64,000 bases of DNA, taken from contig JARFIY010000299.1 in the NCBI GenBank assembly GCA_036346155.1, positions 3,682,001-3,746,000 of the forward strand, in the 5' to 3' direction. Positions within the stretch are counted from its first letter, which is position 1. Each line of letters begins with the position of its first letter. A program made the position numbers and the translations under genes. The DNA comes from Sinelater perroti (taxonomy: Eukaryota > Arthropoda > Insecta > Coleoptera > Elateridae). Shown here in pieces: positions 53,800-64,000 of the stretch. The notes below the pieces were generated by a model. The model did not search any database and had not been told where the DNA came from. It saw only the letters and a list, made by a program, of their open reading frames with translations.

Positions 53800-55620
53800 A
53801 AATAAGCACTGATCATCTTGCTAAAACCAGCTTATGACAGAATGCTACAAAAAAGATGAATTAGTAGAATAATATAAAATGCAATTAAATAGACTAATAC
53901 GCAGGTAAAAACAGAACTCGTTGAATACAGATTTAACTCATACCAACGCTACATCCAGGAGTTACAACCTAATGACCCTGCAATGTGGCAAGCTACAAAG
54001 AAAATTCTTCGACAGCTAGTCCAGATAATTGGACCACTAAAAGATGGAAACACAACCTTCACAACAGATGAAAAAATCTGCAATATATTTGCGAACCATT
54101 TTGAAGCTGTGTTTACTCCAACACCAAATAATGATAATGCTTTTGATGAAGAAGTAAGACAATATCTCCAACAATACGAATCAAATACAAGGGTGAATTC
54201 AAACCAACATCGCCCAGAGAGGTTAAAAGATTAGCTAAAAAACTTAAAGTGAAAAAAGCCCCAGGAAGCGACCTTATGCCAAACATAATAATTAAAAACT
54301 TCACAACTAAAATACATGCCTACTTAGCCACAGTTTTCAATGCCTGCATGCGACTTGGTTACTTCCCTGCTGCCTGGAGGCATGCAACCATACTTGTATT
54401 TCTTAAACCTGGAAAAAATCGTCACTCTCCAACGAGCTATCGACCAATTAGCCTGCTCTCAACTTTATCCAAATTGTTAGAAAAAATAATGAAAAGGCGC
54501 CTACTTCAAAACCTACACTTGCTTAACGTACTCCCTCCATTCCAATTTGGATTTAGATTCAAACACTCAACGACCCATCAGCTACAATGAATTGTGGAAT
54601 ACATAGAAAAAGGCTAAGAAAATAAAGCTTATACTACAGCAGCATTCCTGGATATAGCTAAGACTTTCGACAGAGTCTGGATAGAAGGTCTACTTTATAA
54701 ACTACAGCGCCTCCACATACCAGATTATTTGATACATATTATACGATCATTTCTCACACACCGCACCTTCTCTGTTAGAATTAATTCCACATACTCAACA
54801 GTTAGACCTATCAATGCAGGCGTCCCACAGGCATCCATATTGGGCCCAACACTATTTAATATCTACGTTCATGATATACTTCAAATAGACAAAGCAGCCA
54901 TTGCTATGTACGCAGATGATACTGCGCTACTTACCCAGAGCAAAGAACTATTGGAAGCATCAAACGAACTACAATTCAGCCTAAATACAATATCAAGCTG
55001 GATGGGAAAATGGCACATAAACCTTAACTCAACCAAATGTCAAGCCCAAGTGTTTACCTTACGACAACATTCAAATAAATAATGAAGAAATTCCATGGAA
55101 CACGCAAAATAGCCCAGTTAAGTATCTAGGGGTATACTTAGAATAACGACTAACCTGGGGGTTCCATATTAACCACAAATTGAATGAAAGCGATACTAGA
55201 TTAGCCCTACTATACCCACTGATAAACAGAAAAAGTTCTCCACACATAGACTGTACAATGCTAATCTATAAATCGATAATTAGACCACTGGTAATGTATG
55301 CATGCTGTGTATGGAGATCTGCTTCAGCGACTCACATCCGCAAAATACAAACACTACAAAATAAGATTCTTCGAATAGCCACACATTCTCCATGGTATAT
55401 AAGGAACCACCAACTACATGCTGAACTAAATATCCCAACCATATAAGAGCACATTAAAAAATTAGCGGCAACCTTCTTTAAAAATTTAAACAACTGTGCA
55501 GGAGCAGCCCATTACGCACTAGAAATGAGACACATACATCAACGCTTGAAACGTAAACTGACGCAAGATCTTCTCTCAACCGACGATAGTAGTAATAATG
55601 AAGTGTAGAGTAGTGACAAA
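53800..55620 (+). mobile_element. Jockey-clade LINE, linker and reverse transcriptase to C-terminus
   Basis: A 5'-truncated Jockey element. It reads RFNSYQRYIQELQPNDPAMW and QATKKILR (near 53,930-54,005), KKAPGSDLMP (54,255), SYRPISLLSTLSKLLEKIMK (54,435), PFQFGFRFKHSTTHQ (54,540), AAFLDIAKTFDRVW (54,640), GVPQASILGPTLFNIYV (54,820), MYADDTALLTQSKELL (54,907) and a thumb region to HSPWYIRNHQLHAELNIPTI (55,440), then C-terminal remains to ~55,610. Both catalytic blocks are intact. Several stops and frameshifts still inactivate it. Confidence 0.8.
53983..55446 (+). pseudogene. Broken Jockey reverse transcriptase
   Basis: Open pieces are 53983-54234 (linker), 54249-54590 (RT fingers), an unlabelled piece to ~54,728, 54729-55082 (palm with the YADD box and following helix) and 55180-55446 (thumb). 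Motif A (FLDIAKTFDRV) and YADD keep their aspartates. In-frame stops occur after HQLQ (54,590) and within the motif A region's leader (EKG*EN), and shifts at 54,234 and 55,082. Of the RT relics in this window it has the best preserved catalytic core. Confidence 0.75.
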
Positions 55621-56149
55621 ACCAAAATAATACAACAATAAAACTAAACAGTGAATGGGTAAGCCAATAGGCAATCGCTAAGCGACAATAGTGTTACATG
55701 TAATCAATAGTTAACAGAAGCATGTATAGCACGACGTTGCTGATCTGGTTAAATAACTTACAAAAAAAAGTAGAACAATGAATTAAAAAATTAAACTTAC
55801 TAAACAATAGGCTAGACATAGAAGACTTTAACAGCTAATATTACAAATAGCCAAGGAGTACATAGAGAAACTATGAGATCAGATTGATAGTACCTTATTG
55901 CAAAAAAATAAGCAAATTACGAGTATATTCATTTAAACATCAAAAAACACATTTTCAATAAATAAACATACATTTTTCTTTCTCTTACTTAAAATTTGTC
56001 TACTTTTGTAACTTTAGTTTACCACAATATTTTAAATCCCAACTCTACAAAGTCAACTTGATGATATACAAACAAGTTACATAAATGGAAAATAAAATCA
56101 ATGACACAAAAACCGTCCAAGTTTTTCCTTAATCTAGTTAAACGGCATA
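55621..56149. other. AT-rich stretch, no gene recognised
   Basis: No recognisable feature. Confidence 0.45.
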
Positions 56150-56560
56150 CAAATACCACATTATTGAAGTACAAACTATCTAAGAATGTATCTCGACAGT
56201 CGGCTCACTTGAAAAGAACATATAATAAAACAACATAAACAAATAAAAAGTGGATTTATACTGATTATTCAGAAGAAAACATATTATTATCAAAAAAAAG
56301 TCAATCCAAAATACTTCGTATGATAACAGATGCACCACGGTAAGTTCCTAATCAAACCTCGCACGGAAACTTAAAATTACTTTATGTTAAAGACGACATT
56401 TAAGAACAAAATAAAAAACACTATGACAAATTTGAAAATAACATAAGTTTACTAGTCTATTAATTTTTAGAATGCCTAGTCGGAAGATTTTAAGGAAACT
56501 TGACAGCAGACCTGAAAAATGACGTTGGAGAAGACCTTATCCCGTCAACTGAGAGCAGAA
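56150..56560 (+). mobile_element. Jockey-clade C-terminal fragment, internally deleted
   Basis: The plus strand reads YLRMYLDSRLT.KEHIIKQHK (near 56,185-56,245), the block 'KYLG..LD.RLTWK.HI'. After a deletion it reads QSKILRMITDAPR.VPNQTS then HGNLKLLYVKDDI (56,308-56,400), matching 'FQSK.LR.I..APWYV.N..IH.DL..P.V..EI'. A charged C-terminus follows. The thumb part between the blocks is missing. Its family differs from the other Jockey copies at the readable positions. Confidence 0.6.
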
Positions 56561-57582
56561 CTGCTTTTATGTTGTCATATTAACCTATAGAATTATAATT
56601 TATTGTGATTGGTAATAAAGTACTACAAAAATATTTGCAATATTATTCCTTATTATTTGAAAAAAAAACATTTAATCACTATGTGATCTTATCAAACCCT
56701 CCAGCAAAGGAAATATTAACAGAAGTCATTATAAAGAGTGGTATATTTGCCCCAAAGAAATTTGCCTCGCAAAACTAATCACATGAGATGAGTCTTAAGG
56801 CCTCTTCAAAAACGTAAAAAAAGTTTGTGTATCAGCCGCCCAAATTTTCAAGAGTTTTTAAGAAGTTGTGTAGTGCAAAATAAAGTGGTTGTCTTAGGGA
56901 ATTATTTATTGGAAGACCACCTCCAAAGGCTACTGCTACTGATAAAATGACAATGATGGGCGTGACAAATCCAGGCAGAAGTGGCATCGCATTTTAATAA
57001 AATTAAAATACCCTAAGTGTATTTGAGATAAATGAAATGGTCTAACTTGCAATGGTATGTTTACATTTACTAATATTACAAATTTTACCTCCTAAACAGC
57101 TGAAAAATTACATTATTCTCATCTTTACTGCTAAATAACATACTTTAGACATAATTTAGAATCTATTAGTTAAGAGTTTTAAACAAATTTGCTTTTAATT
57201 TTTAATTATTTACTTAATCTTAAAACCTTTTTACTCTTGCGAGTGTAAGGTCCTTTAACTTTTAATTTAAGATAAATAATAACTTAGTACCTAGTGGCAT
57301 GCATACTAAAGGTAATTGTCTATACACACCAACTCACCGATAAAGCAAACGGTTATACTAAATATTTAAAAAACGACAACGCATTAATTTGTAGAGCATT
57401 TAGACTAATTTATGGATATAAAGCTTATCGCAAACAACGGTTGTTTGCTGATGGTAATGATAATAGCTCTAATACACTCTGCTCAGTGGAAACAAATACG
57501 AGTATTTATAGCAGGAATAATTTAGCAGATCGCATGAAGAGGTACGGTTATATCAAACATTCGGGAAGTAGTTGAAAATGTA
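56561..57582. other. AT-rich stretch, no gene recognised
   Basis: A 93-codon plus-strand frame (57294-57575) reads LIYGYKAYRKQRLFADGNDN and similar but is not recognisable. It ends just before the dispersed repeat. Confidence 0.4.
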
Positions 57583-57708
57583 GCGATTAAAGATTAAAGC
57601 CGACGTGAATAAAAGATGGTGTCAACCAGCTAGGTATCGATTACTCGGCGTTGTTCGCTCTATTTCTAAGGGAATGTTGAATAAGCGTAGGCAAAAGAAA
57701 CGATTGCT
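57583..57708 (+). repeat. Dispersed repeat, copy 2
   Basis: Related to 39,946-40,070 over ~125 bases in the same orientation, with the exact shared block GATGGTGTCAACCAG. Similarity fades on both sides. Confidence 0.65.
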
Positions 57709-58139
57709 ACAAGTGTAAGCTGTAAATTTTGGGAATTTTGAACGAAGAGTTCGTAAACAACGTTGTGGTAGGAATTAAGATTTTATTGCATCTTTAGCAT
57801 AATTATATTACAAAAAATTGCAAAGGCTATTTTTATAGAAGTAATATAATTTAAACTTAATTTAAAAGTCATAAAAATACCTTACGTATAAATGAGAATA
57901 AAAATAGTTTTTTGTAACTAAAAAAGTGAAAAAACTCATGTCGTCAATAACTAATCATTAAAGACAATTCAAAACAAATTAAATGTATAGATAAATAATT
58001 GAGACTGCGCCATAGGTGACTCCAAGCTCGGTTGAAAAAGGAGGAGAGGAGGAGAAGGGCTAGTAAGGTCGTAATGGAATGTGCGATGTCGATAAGCACA
58101 TTTACATGAAATACGTAGATTGACTGACTCATCATTCGT
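57709..58139. other. AT-rich stretch, no gene recognised
   Basis: No recognisable feature. Confidence 0.45.
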
Positions 58140-58600
58140 TAACAATACCAGAAAATCCTGATCCAGAATGGAGCAGAATAAGGGCAACGGCCCTCAAAAC
58201 AGTTATTTTTGCAAAAAAATCGAATAAGTCACAGATGCCGACTGAACTAAACTCTCGGCGAAAATAGCAAAGAAAAAGGTACACGAATTTAGAATACTTA
58301 AATATACATAAATAAGAACGAAAAGCGTGGCACGACGCATCCCAACCTTGAAATGGCAATGGGCAGGTCATTTTATGCGGCGAGAAGACAATAGGTGAAG
58401 CAAAAGATAACAGTGGAGGCAAAGGACAGGAAGAAGAAAACGAGGAATACCGAGAACCAGATGGAGAGACGACATCAATAAGGTCGCAGGAATGCAATGG
58501 ATAGGAGCGACGGCGGATCGAATGGCACGGCGACAGCTTCGGGAGATGTCCAGAGATGGAATATTTAAACCCTGGGGATGATGAAGAACGAAAGTCGCTC
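58140..58600 (+). mobile_element. RTE-like LINE relic (C-terminal tail, RTE-F)
   Basis: The plus strand reads LKWQWAGHFMRREDNR (near 58,350-58,400), QRTGRRKRGIPRTRWRDDIN then KVAGMQWIGATADRM (58,420-58,520) and an end with GATGATGAAG. This matches the basic C-terminal tail of RTE/BovB-type proteins ('LKWQWAGH.ARR.D.RW......PRTG.R..GRP.TRW.DDL.K.AG..WM..A.DR..W'). Only the last ~100 residues are recognisable; the RT itself is absent. Confidence 0.7.
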
Positions 58601-58639
58601 CAAATAAAAAAATTATTAACATAAAATAAAGATGTTGCA

Positions 58640-60180
58640 GTTCTTAGAGAAATAAAAAAAACAGGAGGAGCAAACGAGATAAAATGAGGTTATATACATT
58701 TTTACAGTCAATAAATAAAAAAAGTACGAAAATTAATAAAAACAAAAGAATGGCGATAGATCCAATTGCTCAAGAAACATGAAAAGATTACTATGAGAAA
58801 TAATTAACAGAAACTAAATATAAATTTAGAATCATAGATTACATGCCACAACCCTTTCAGATCGAATGTGAATCTTTTGCAACTAAAGAAATAATAATGA
58901 AAAATAATAAATCTCCTGGTGCAGAAGATATATCTATCGACCCTTTAAGGTTTGTTCCTGAAATAGTATTAGAAAATTTAAAAATTATGTTTAGTAAATA
59001 TCTGAAAGGAAAGTATATACCATCTGAATGAAAGTACATATGCGATTAGCTACTTATATAAAAATAAATATAAAAAATAATGCACAAATTGTAGAAAACT
59101 AGTGTGTTACAGCTTCCACAGGTCAGTTAGAGGAGTGGGAAGAACAAAGTGGTTTCAGGTCAGCAAGATTATGTATTGACTAATAGAAAAATCTATAGCA
59201 TACGTAAGTCAACTACATGTAGTATTTGTGGATCTAAAAAAAGCCTATGATAGCGTGCCCATAAATAAACTTTGAGAATAATTGTTAGACAATGGTATAC
59301 ATTTTCAATGCATCAACGTAGTGAAAAACATTTATAAAGGAATTAATTGCGTTAAAACAAGACAAGGATATCTAGAATTCTTTAAAGTTGATAAAGTCTG
59401 AGACAAGAATGCTGCCTTTTCCTTCCCTCTTAGAAATCTATTCGAATTCAATTTTGAAACAATTGATTTAAGAAAACGAGGTCCAAATTGGGGAAAAACA
59501 TATAACTGCTTTGTCATTTGCTGACGAATAAGTTGTGCTAAAGATACTGAAGACTTGACATAAATGATTAAAAAAACTAGTGGAAGAATAAAAGGGAAGA
59601 CAATTAAAGACACCAAAGAATACAAATATTTAGGAGTATTATTAACAAAAAATGGAAAAGACGAAGCAGATATACCAAAAAAAGTAGGTAGAGAAAAGGT
59701 ATTACAAGTCAGCCGAACTCGCTTTTATGGTATAGAAATATACAAAAAGAAACAAAAAACGTCTATATAAAACACTAGTTGAAAGTATTGCTAAAACGGT
59801 TCAGAGATTTGGAGAATACTAGGAGTATCCTGTCATGAATGAACGCAGTGGAAAATAGCGTTTGGAGAAGATGCTCTAGATATGCACTTAAAGATTATAT
59901 AAAAACAAAAGAAATTAAACAAATAATAAACGTTGGAACTGCACTAACAGACACCATGGAGAGAAAACAATTATCCTGGTAAGGTCACGTGAAACATATG
60001 ACACACGACAGACTACCAGCCAAAACATGGAATTAGATTTCTAAGCGAAGGGAAAAAAAGAAGACCGAGAAGATCCTGGGAAAAGGAAATGGAAAAAATT
60101 AATGGTAAAACAAAAACAATTGTGTTCGAATTGCGACAAACAAACAATGACGTAAAAAAGTCCCTATATAATAATTAAAA
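58640..60180 (+). mobile_element. RTE-like LINE relic (RTE-G), linker to C-terminus
   Basis: The plus strand reads KDYYEK.LTETKYKF (near 58,775), MKNNKSPGAEDISIDPLRFV (58,900), SGFRSARSCID (59,150), VVFVDLKKAYDSVPINKLW (59,220, motif A intact), SFADE.VVLK in place of the FADD box (59,515), TKEYKYLGVLLTKNGKDEAD (59,608) and KRRPRRSWEKEMEKI (60,060). The order is linker, fingers, palm, thumb and basic tail of an RTE-like reverse transcriptase. The second catalytic Asp of the YxDD box is replaced and stops are frequent, so the copy is inactive. The endonuclease is missing, so it is 5'-truncated. Confidence 0.75.
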
Positions 60181-60329
60181 TAAATTAGTACATACGATAA
60201 TGTTAAGCTTAAACACTGGATAATAAAAAACAAGAAAATAACAACATAACATATACTTGGGGTATTCAAAAAATTTCTCCTTTTTATAAATTACATGGAT
60301 AACTCATTAGAAATGTTCTCCTTCAATGT

Positions 60330-60570
60330 TCATTCAGTTTTGTCATTGTTTTTACAGCTTTCATGAGCCAATGTAAACCATTCTTTGGGTAAAGTGCGGC
60401 AACTTTTTGTGGGCAGTTGACTGAAGTTTGTTGTTGCAGGAGAACTTCTTATAGGCATTGTACTTTTTACTGCATTAAACAATAAGTAGTCACTTGCAGA
60501 ATTATATATAGTCATGCATTATCCTGTAGAAACAATGTGCCATGTTTTCATTTTTAGTGACGTTATTGTT
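60330..60570 (-). pseudogene. Possible mariner-like transposase C-terminal trace
   Basis: The minus strand reads FLQDNA.LYI (near 60,520), like the second catalytic block of mariner transposases. Further on it reads LPKEWFTLAHESCKNND (60,340-60,400) and EGEHF (near 60,320), like the mariner C-terminus 'LP.RW..CI...GEYFE'. The region between lacks the third Asp block. The match is weak and could be chance. Confidence 0.35.
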
Positions 60571-62149
60571 AATTACCTTGGTGAAATCACTTCAGTAACT
60601 CTCATTACCGCTTACCGATAATGCTCTCGAGATAAAGCAGGCAATCCATCGGTAAAATCTCTTCTCGATCTCAAAAGCTTTGTCCTTAACTGCACTTTAA
60701 GAACACTTACAACGCCATCTTTTGTTAACACGTGGCACTGCGACAGGATCAGAGCTGCAAAGGAAGGTACCAATTTTTTAAAGCACTCTAAATATGTGAA
60801 AAAATATTATAAATAATAAACATTTATTAGCAATTAGAATACGTTGTATTTTATGGACTAATGCGTTGCTTTAGCAGCAGTAAGACTCTTATAATAACAT
60901 CACGAGACTCTCCATCTAGTGGTAAGATCTTTAGCCTCCTTTCAGGTCTGCTTGCCAGTACCTCCTTAATCTTCTTACCGTTGGTTCTCCTAGTAGCGAT
61001 TATAATAAAATTTTATTCTAATATTTTGTGCTTATGGCTTGGATAACATTATTGATCAAGGCCACTTGTATATTTTCATGAAGGATCTGATTGGACACAC
61101 ACCAACTGCATTAGTCAACATCCGGAGAAGTTTTGATTGAATTTTTTGTATTATATGCTAGCACATTCCAATAATTCTATTTCATTATTGTCTTGCATAA
61201 TAAAAATTTATTTTCTATGAAAAAGTTGGATTTTTGATACAGTTTTTACATAAATTATTGTATTTTGCATTTATTGATTGTTTATTGTCGATGCAGTTTT
61301 ATCTAAAGGAGATCGAATACGACTTTGCTCTTTTCCCGTCTTTTTTCTGAAATAAATTTTCTAATTTCTGTAGATTCAATACAGGACCTTTTGCGCTTCT
61401 AAATGTGGTACAGCTTAATGAGTTGTCTTTTTGAGTATGTTGATGAAGTTTATTAGAACTTTATTTACTCCATTGAGATTTTTAAGATAAATATTTAGGT
61501 TTAGTTCTTGCACGTTTTATGATGACCCGTCCAGTTGGTGTTCTTTTGCATGTTTTAAGAACAGAATTTCTGTAGATAACGTATGTATTAATAGTTACAA
61601 CTATTGTAAAGTGATCTCATCAAATAATTCTATAACTGTAGCTGTTGTTTAGTAAATTTATTATATCTTTTGATAACTACACCAAAATGCGAATAAAAAA
61701 ATTAAAAAGATCCAAGTTTTTGATAAGTAATGACATAAGACAATTAATATATATAATCCACATACATTACAGACCTCCCCCAAAAAAAAACTAAACAATT
61801 TAAATGATACAAAAGACAAAATTTCTTCAGAGAGACTTAGCGAAGCACAATAACCAATACTTTATTAATACAAGGTCAGTCATACCACATTTGCAGAATT
61901 AGAGTTGATGCTTAAGGAAAAGCACTGTTTCTTCAATATTAAGCTGAATGAATATTTTTATTGTTCGTTGAAAGTATCTTTAGGGAGATTACTTGTTTAT
62001 TAATTACTGATTTACGGACTATTCCAACAAGAACACAGAATTTGAATTAGGCGCCATTATCTTATTGTTGTGCTAAGAACATTATCCTTATAAATTCTGA
62101 TAGAACAAGTTTTGTGTGCTACGCAGAAACTAATTGGTAGCTTCGTTTG
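60571..62149. other. AT-rich stretch, no gene recognised
   Basis: No recognisable coding, RNA or repeat feature. Confidence 0.5.
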
Positions 62150-62400
62150 GGAAACAACATTCATTATTAGGCAATCCATCTGCAACGAGTCACTGTTTGG
62201 CGTGTAAGTGGGGCTGGTGAGAGATCAGATTGTATTGTTACACGAAAAATTTCTTAGACATCTTGCACAAAGGCGAACAGAACTGGCCAGCGAGGTTGTG
62301 ATGACTTAACAACACACGAGTTCTTTGAAGATTCAGGTTAACGAAATCAAACCCGAACCTTATCAGAAGCCAATAAGGAGAAATGCAAGCCATAGAGAAA
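62150..62400 (+). other. Possible Tc1-like transposase linker trace
   Basis: Read across frames, the plus strand gives FLRHLAQRRTELASEVV (near 62,250), which resembles the region before the DDE domain of Tc1-like transposases ('R.I.R.A.R....T...LA.E'). Only ~50 residues are suggestive and no catalytic block follows before the next element. Confidence 0.25.
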
Positions 62401-62536
62401 ATTTATCAAATAGAGTTTTTCATATTTAAATGTACTCTTTGCAACGATGTAAAAATAAGTATCATTTAATAAAAATAAAATAATTTATTTATCACTAATT
62501 AATTTTCATCTTTTTATTAGGACTCCCTTTATAATA

Positions 62537-63251
62537 GGTGTATAAATAAGTTTTCAGCTTTTTTCTGCAAAATTAAAGTTTTATTTAAAAACAAACAAAA
62601 AAAGCTTAAGTATCAAATTATTCTCCGTTGGCATCAATGACCCTTTGCCATCTTTCGGGTAGCTTGCGAATTACCTGGTGATAGAAGCTCACCGGCTTCG
62701 AGACGATAAAGTTATCGATGCTTTTTCGGACTTCCTCCTCTGTTTTGAAGTGCATATCAGCCAAGTGATGCTGTAACGACCGGAATAAATGATAATCGGA
62801 AGGGGCCATGTCTGGGCTATACGCCGCATGTGGGAGAAGTTCCCAGCCTAACGCGTCTGCAGCTCATCCGTGTCAAATGTTTGAGAGCGTCCAGCGCGTG
62901 GTTGATCTTGAAGACTAAACTCTCCTCCGCGAAATCTTTGGCACCACTTTTTGCACGTTGCATGACGTACAGCATTCTCACCATATGCAGCACAAATCAT
63001 TTCGGTGGCTTTGGCAGCGTTTTTATTAAGGTGAAATGCGAAGTGGATAGAAAATCGAATATACCCTTTTGTGATTACTATCGTAGACACAGCTGATTAT
63101 TGAGGTTATGTGCATCAAACGCCAAATCGCATGCTGTTTCGAAAGACCAAATGCCATTGCTTTAAAACCGCAAGAGGGGGGACTAATACGTTACATGTAA
63201 ACGGTGATTTGCGTCCTGTGAAATCTAAAGCTGAGAACTTATTTGTATACC
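62537..63251 (-). mobile_element. Internally deleted mariner-like element with TIRs and TA flanks (mariner-D)
   Basis: The 715-bp element is flanked by TA (62535-62536 and 63252-63253). Its ends are inverted repeats: GGTGTATAAATAAGTTTTC at the left and the complement of GGTATACAAATAAGTTCTC at the right, continuing through CAGCTTT. On the minus strand the transposase N-terminus (62848-63090) is joined directly to its C-terminus (62618-62809). The central catalytic domain with the first and second Asp is gone. The element is non-autonomous, but both ends look well preserved. Confidence 0.85.
62618..63090 (-). pseudogene. mariner-D transposase, N- and C-termini fused by internal deletion
   Basis: N-terminal part: YIRFSIHFAFHLNKNAAKAT, EMICAAYGENAVRHATCKKW and CQRFRGGEFSLQDQPRAGRS, the mariner HTH region, ending FDTDELQTR. 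The reading then shifts frame and continues WELLPHAAYSPDMAPSDYHL, which carries the third catalytic Asp (SPD). LQHHLADMHFKTEEEVRKSI and KLPERWQRVIDANGE end the protein. The deletion joins a point just after the HTH to the block before the third Asp. A shift at the junction prevents a continuous fusion protein. Confidence 0.8.
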
Positions 63252-63779
63252 TATATCTTGTACTTTAGCGGCGGCGGAAGCATTAAGGTACGATGCAACT
63301 TTTTTAATTTAAACAAATATTATCTTAGTAAGAATTTAAAAGTATTCCTAGCTTTCTACACTTGTAAAATGAACACCAATCAAATTTTCTAAACAATTAA
63401 CTTTAAACGCCTTTATACATATTATAATGTAGTGTCAAAAAGTTTCAGTTCATAAACAAAGTTTTATAGCTAAATTCTATATTTGTACTTCAGATTTATA
63501 TGGGTTCCTTTTAATTTCCTTTTCATAAAAATATTCAAAAACTTTTTTTACGTAATTATCTGTATTTTCAACTAAAATTCAATGTAATATTATATATATA
63601 TTTTGAATTTGTTTTGTGTCTTAATTGTGGAGCACAAGTAAGCAATAAATAGAAGATTCAATTAGCCTTACCTTTCATACATTTTATTTGTACATGATAT
63701 ATCGTAATAAGTTAACAAATTATCTTCCAGATTAAATTAAAAACTTCAAAGAGCGCCAATAAGGTAATAAGATTCCACG
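63252..63779. other. AT-rich stretch, no gene recognised
   Basis: No recognisable feature. Confidence 0.5.
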
Positions 63780-64000
63780 TAAACACTTGGGTCCGCTGGG
63801 TATCGGGCCCAGTAAAGATGCCCACTCTACTCGACTTCTTTATCATAAAGGAAGTAAATGCAAACTACTTCAATGCCGCATCTTGTCTCGCCCTCATAGG
63901 TGAACACTCACCAATTCTATTAACCATGGGAACATCCTCAATTCGAAGCCTCTTAGTCTCTACAACAAATACAGGTACTGGAATTTTTCCGGAAAGATAA
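63780..64000 (+). mobile_element. Jockey endonuclease fragment running off the window edge
   Basis: The plus-strand frame from 63,818 reads MPTLLDFFIIKEVNANYFNA and ASCLALIGEHSPILLTM, matching the Jockey endonuclease C-terminal pattern 'P..LDFF..K....NY......L.SDHSP....L'. The usual SDH is GEH here. Just upstream VRWVSGPVK corresponds to the 'PTYWPTDPNK' block. Beyond 63,960 the frame shifts. The RT would lie to the right of the window. Confidence 0.65.

Noticed and set aside
1..64000. CRISPR array, bacterial operons, phage or plasmid genes
   Set aside because: No regularly spaced short repeats, ribosome-binding sites or tightly packed open frames; all recognisable coding traces are eukaryotic transposons.

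Overview
The window looks like a gene-poor, AT-rich stretch of an arthropod nuclear genome, most likely an insect. It contains only remains of eukaryotic transposable elements: RTE-like and Jockey-clade LINEs, several mariner families, and IS630/Tc1-type transposons with an insect-type DUF4817 helix-turn-helix. I see no intact host protein gene, rRNA, intact tRNA, operon or CRISPR array. Nearly every coding trace is broken by stops, frameshifts or deletions. The species cannot be named from this sequence. All family assignments come from motif recognition by eye, not from database searches.

Layout. 1-10.1 kb: mostly empty AT-rich DNA, one well-delimited 5'-truncated RTE-like insertion (RTE-A copy 1, 3,540-5,699, with a 14-bp target-site duplication), a mariner relic at 6.5 kb and a tRNA-like fragment at 9.45 kb. 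10.1-19.6 kb: RTE-B relic, a DUF4817 fragment, an internally deleted mariner with terminal inverted repeats (12,312-13,054), a striking CpG-rich island (13.6-14.3 kb), a near-full-length mariner (14,539-15,659), an RTE-C relic and RTE-A copy 2 (18,258-19,559). 19.6-27.7 kb: an IS630-like transposon split by a nearly full-length RTE (RTE-D, minus strand), an endonuclease fragment, a second IS630-like element and a 512-bp mariner derivative. 28-32.8 kb: further RTE, mariner and Jockey scraps.

32.9-34.8 kb holds the most unusual structure. A 1.25-kb imperfect palindrome with two nested levels of inverted repeats sits inside an array of ~144-bp tandem repeats. 35-37 kb is a minus-strand Jockey relic, and 37-45.5 kb is largely empty. 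45.5-56.6 kb is a Jockey cluster. It includes an almost complete element (47.46-51.8 kb) whose 5' half is inverted relative to its 3' half, the signature of twin priming. 58-64 kb carries two more RTE-type relics, an internally deleted mariner with TA-flanked inverted repeats (62,537-63,251) and a Jockey endonuclease fragment running off the right edge.

The elements do not work together as a pathway. They record successive insertions: LINEs copied by their own endonuclease and reverse transcriptase, and DNA transposons that survive mainly as internally deleted copies keeping both ends. The only candidate for host regulatory DNA is the CpG-rich island at 13.6-14.3 kb, with weaker GC-rich islets near 1.0-1.4 kb and 30.8-31.1 kb.
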